Assembly: GCA_017557925.1 (NCBI GenBank)
Contig: JAFYWO010000138.1
Coordinates: 1-7,837 of the forward strand
Source of the DNA: Alphaproteobacteria bacterium
GTDB taxonomy: Bacteria; Pseudomonadota; Alphaproteobacteria; RF32; CAG-239
Reading direction: 5' to 3'
Length of the DNA: 7,837 bases
The translations under genes were made by a program, and so were the position numbers. Under the pieces are notes generated by a model. The model was given only the letters and a program-made list of their open reading frames with translations, made no database searches and was not told the DNA's origin. Positions 7,247 to 7,837 of this stretch are shown here, in pieces; position 1 is the first letter of the stretch, and each line of letters opens with the position of its first letter.

Positions 7247-7837
<591 letters not shown>

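Overview
The window is a compact, AT-rich (roughly one-third G+C by eye) bacterial chromosome segment with every recognisable gene on the minus strand. In transcription order they are: gap (5' part cut by the right edge), pgk, an FAD-dependent oxidoreductase of the protoporphyrinogen oxidase / UDP-galactopyranose mutase type, a multi-membrane-spanning GT-C glycosyltransferase, a MlaC-like periplasmic lipid carrier, and leuS (3' part cut by the left edge). No tRNA, rRNA, CRISPR array, insertion sequence or phage gene was found, and no gene-free stretch exceeds about 180 bases.

Organism: a secreted MlaC protein points to a diderm (outer-membrane) bacterium. The Pgk protein resembles the alphaproteobacterial type as I remember it (the SDAFSTAHRAHAS segment and a C-terminus close to that of Zymomonas). 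Low G+C together with this Pgk would suit one of the uncultured, host-associated, AT-rich alphaproteobacterial lineages, but this is inference. GAPDH and LeuRS look more like Bacteroidetes or Firmicutes/candidate-phylum versions, so lineage assignment from single genes is unsafe here.

Layout: at 7837-5959, gap and pgk form a glycolytic pair separated by a strong, long-stemmed hairpin with a T-run that ends next to the pgk ribosome binding site. A GNRA-capped hairpin follows pgk. At 5787-2731, the FAD enzyme and the GT-C transferase form a second pair, 36 bases apart, with a hairpin enclosing the stop codon of the first gene. They plausibly act together on lipid-linked sugar or envelope glycan, although neither substrate can be read from sequence. 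At 2726-2000, mlaC has its own convincing extended -10 promoter. At 1904-1, leuS starts after a 95-base gap and has an unusual N-terminal extension.

Overall this is mostly ordinary core-genome sequence. I see no defence, mobile or clearly novel multi-gene system. The points most worth a second look are the gap-pgk hairpin, the unassigned FAD enzyme/GT-C pair, and the mixed apparent ancestry of the housekeeping genes.
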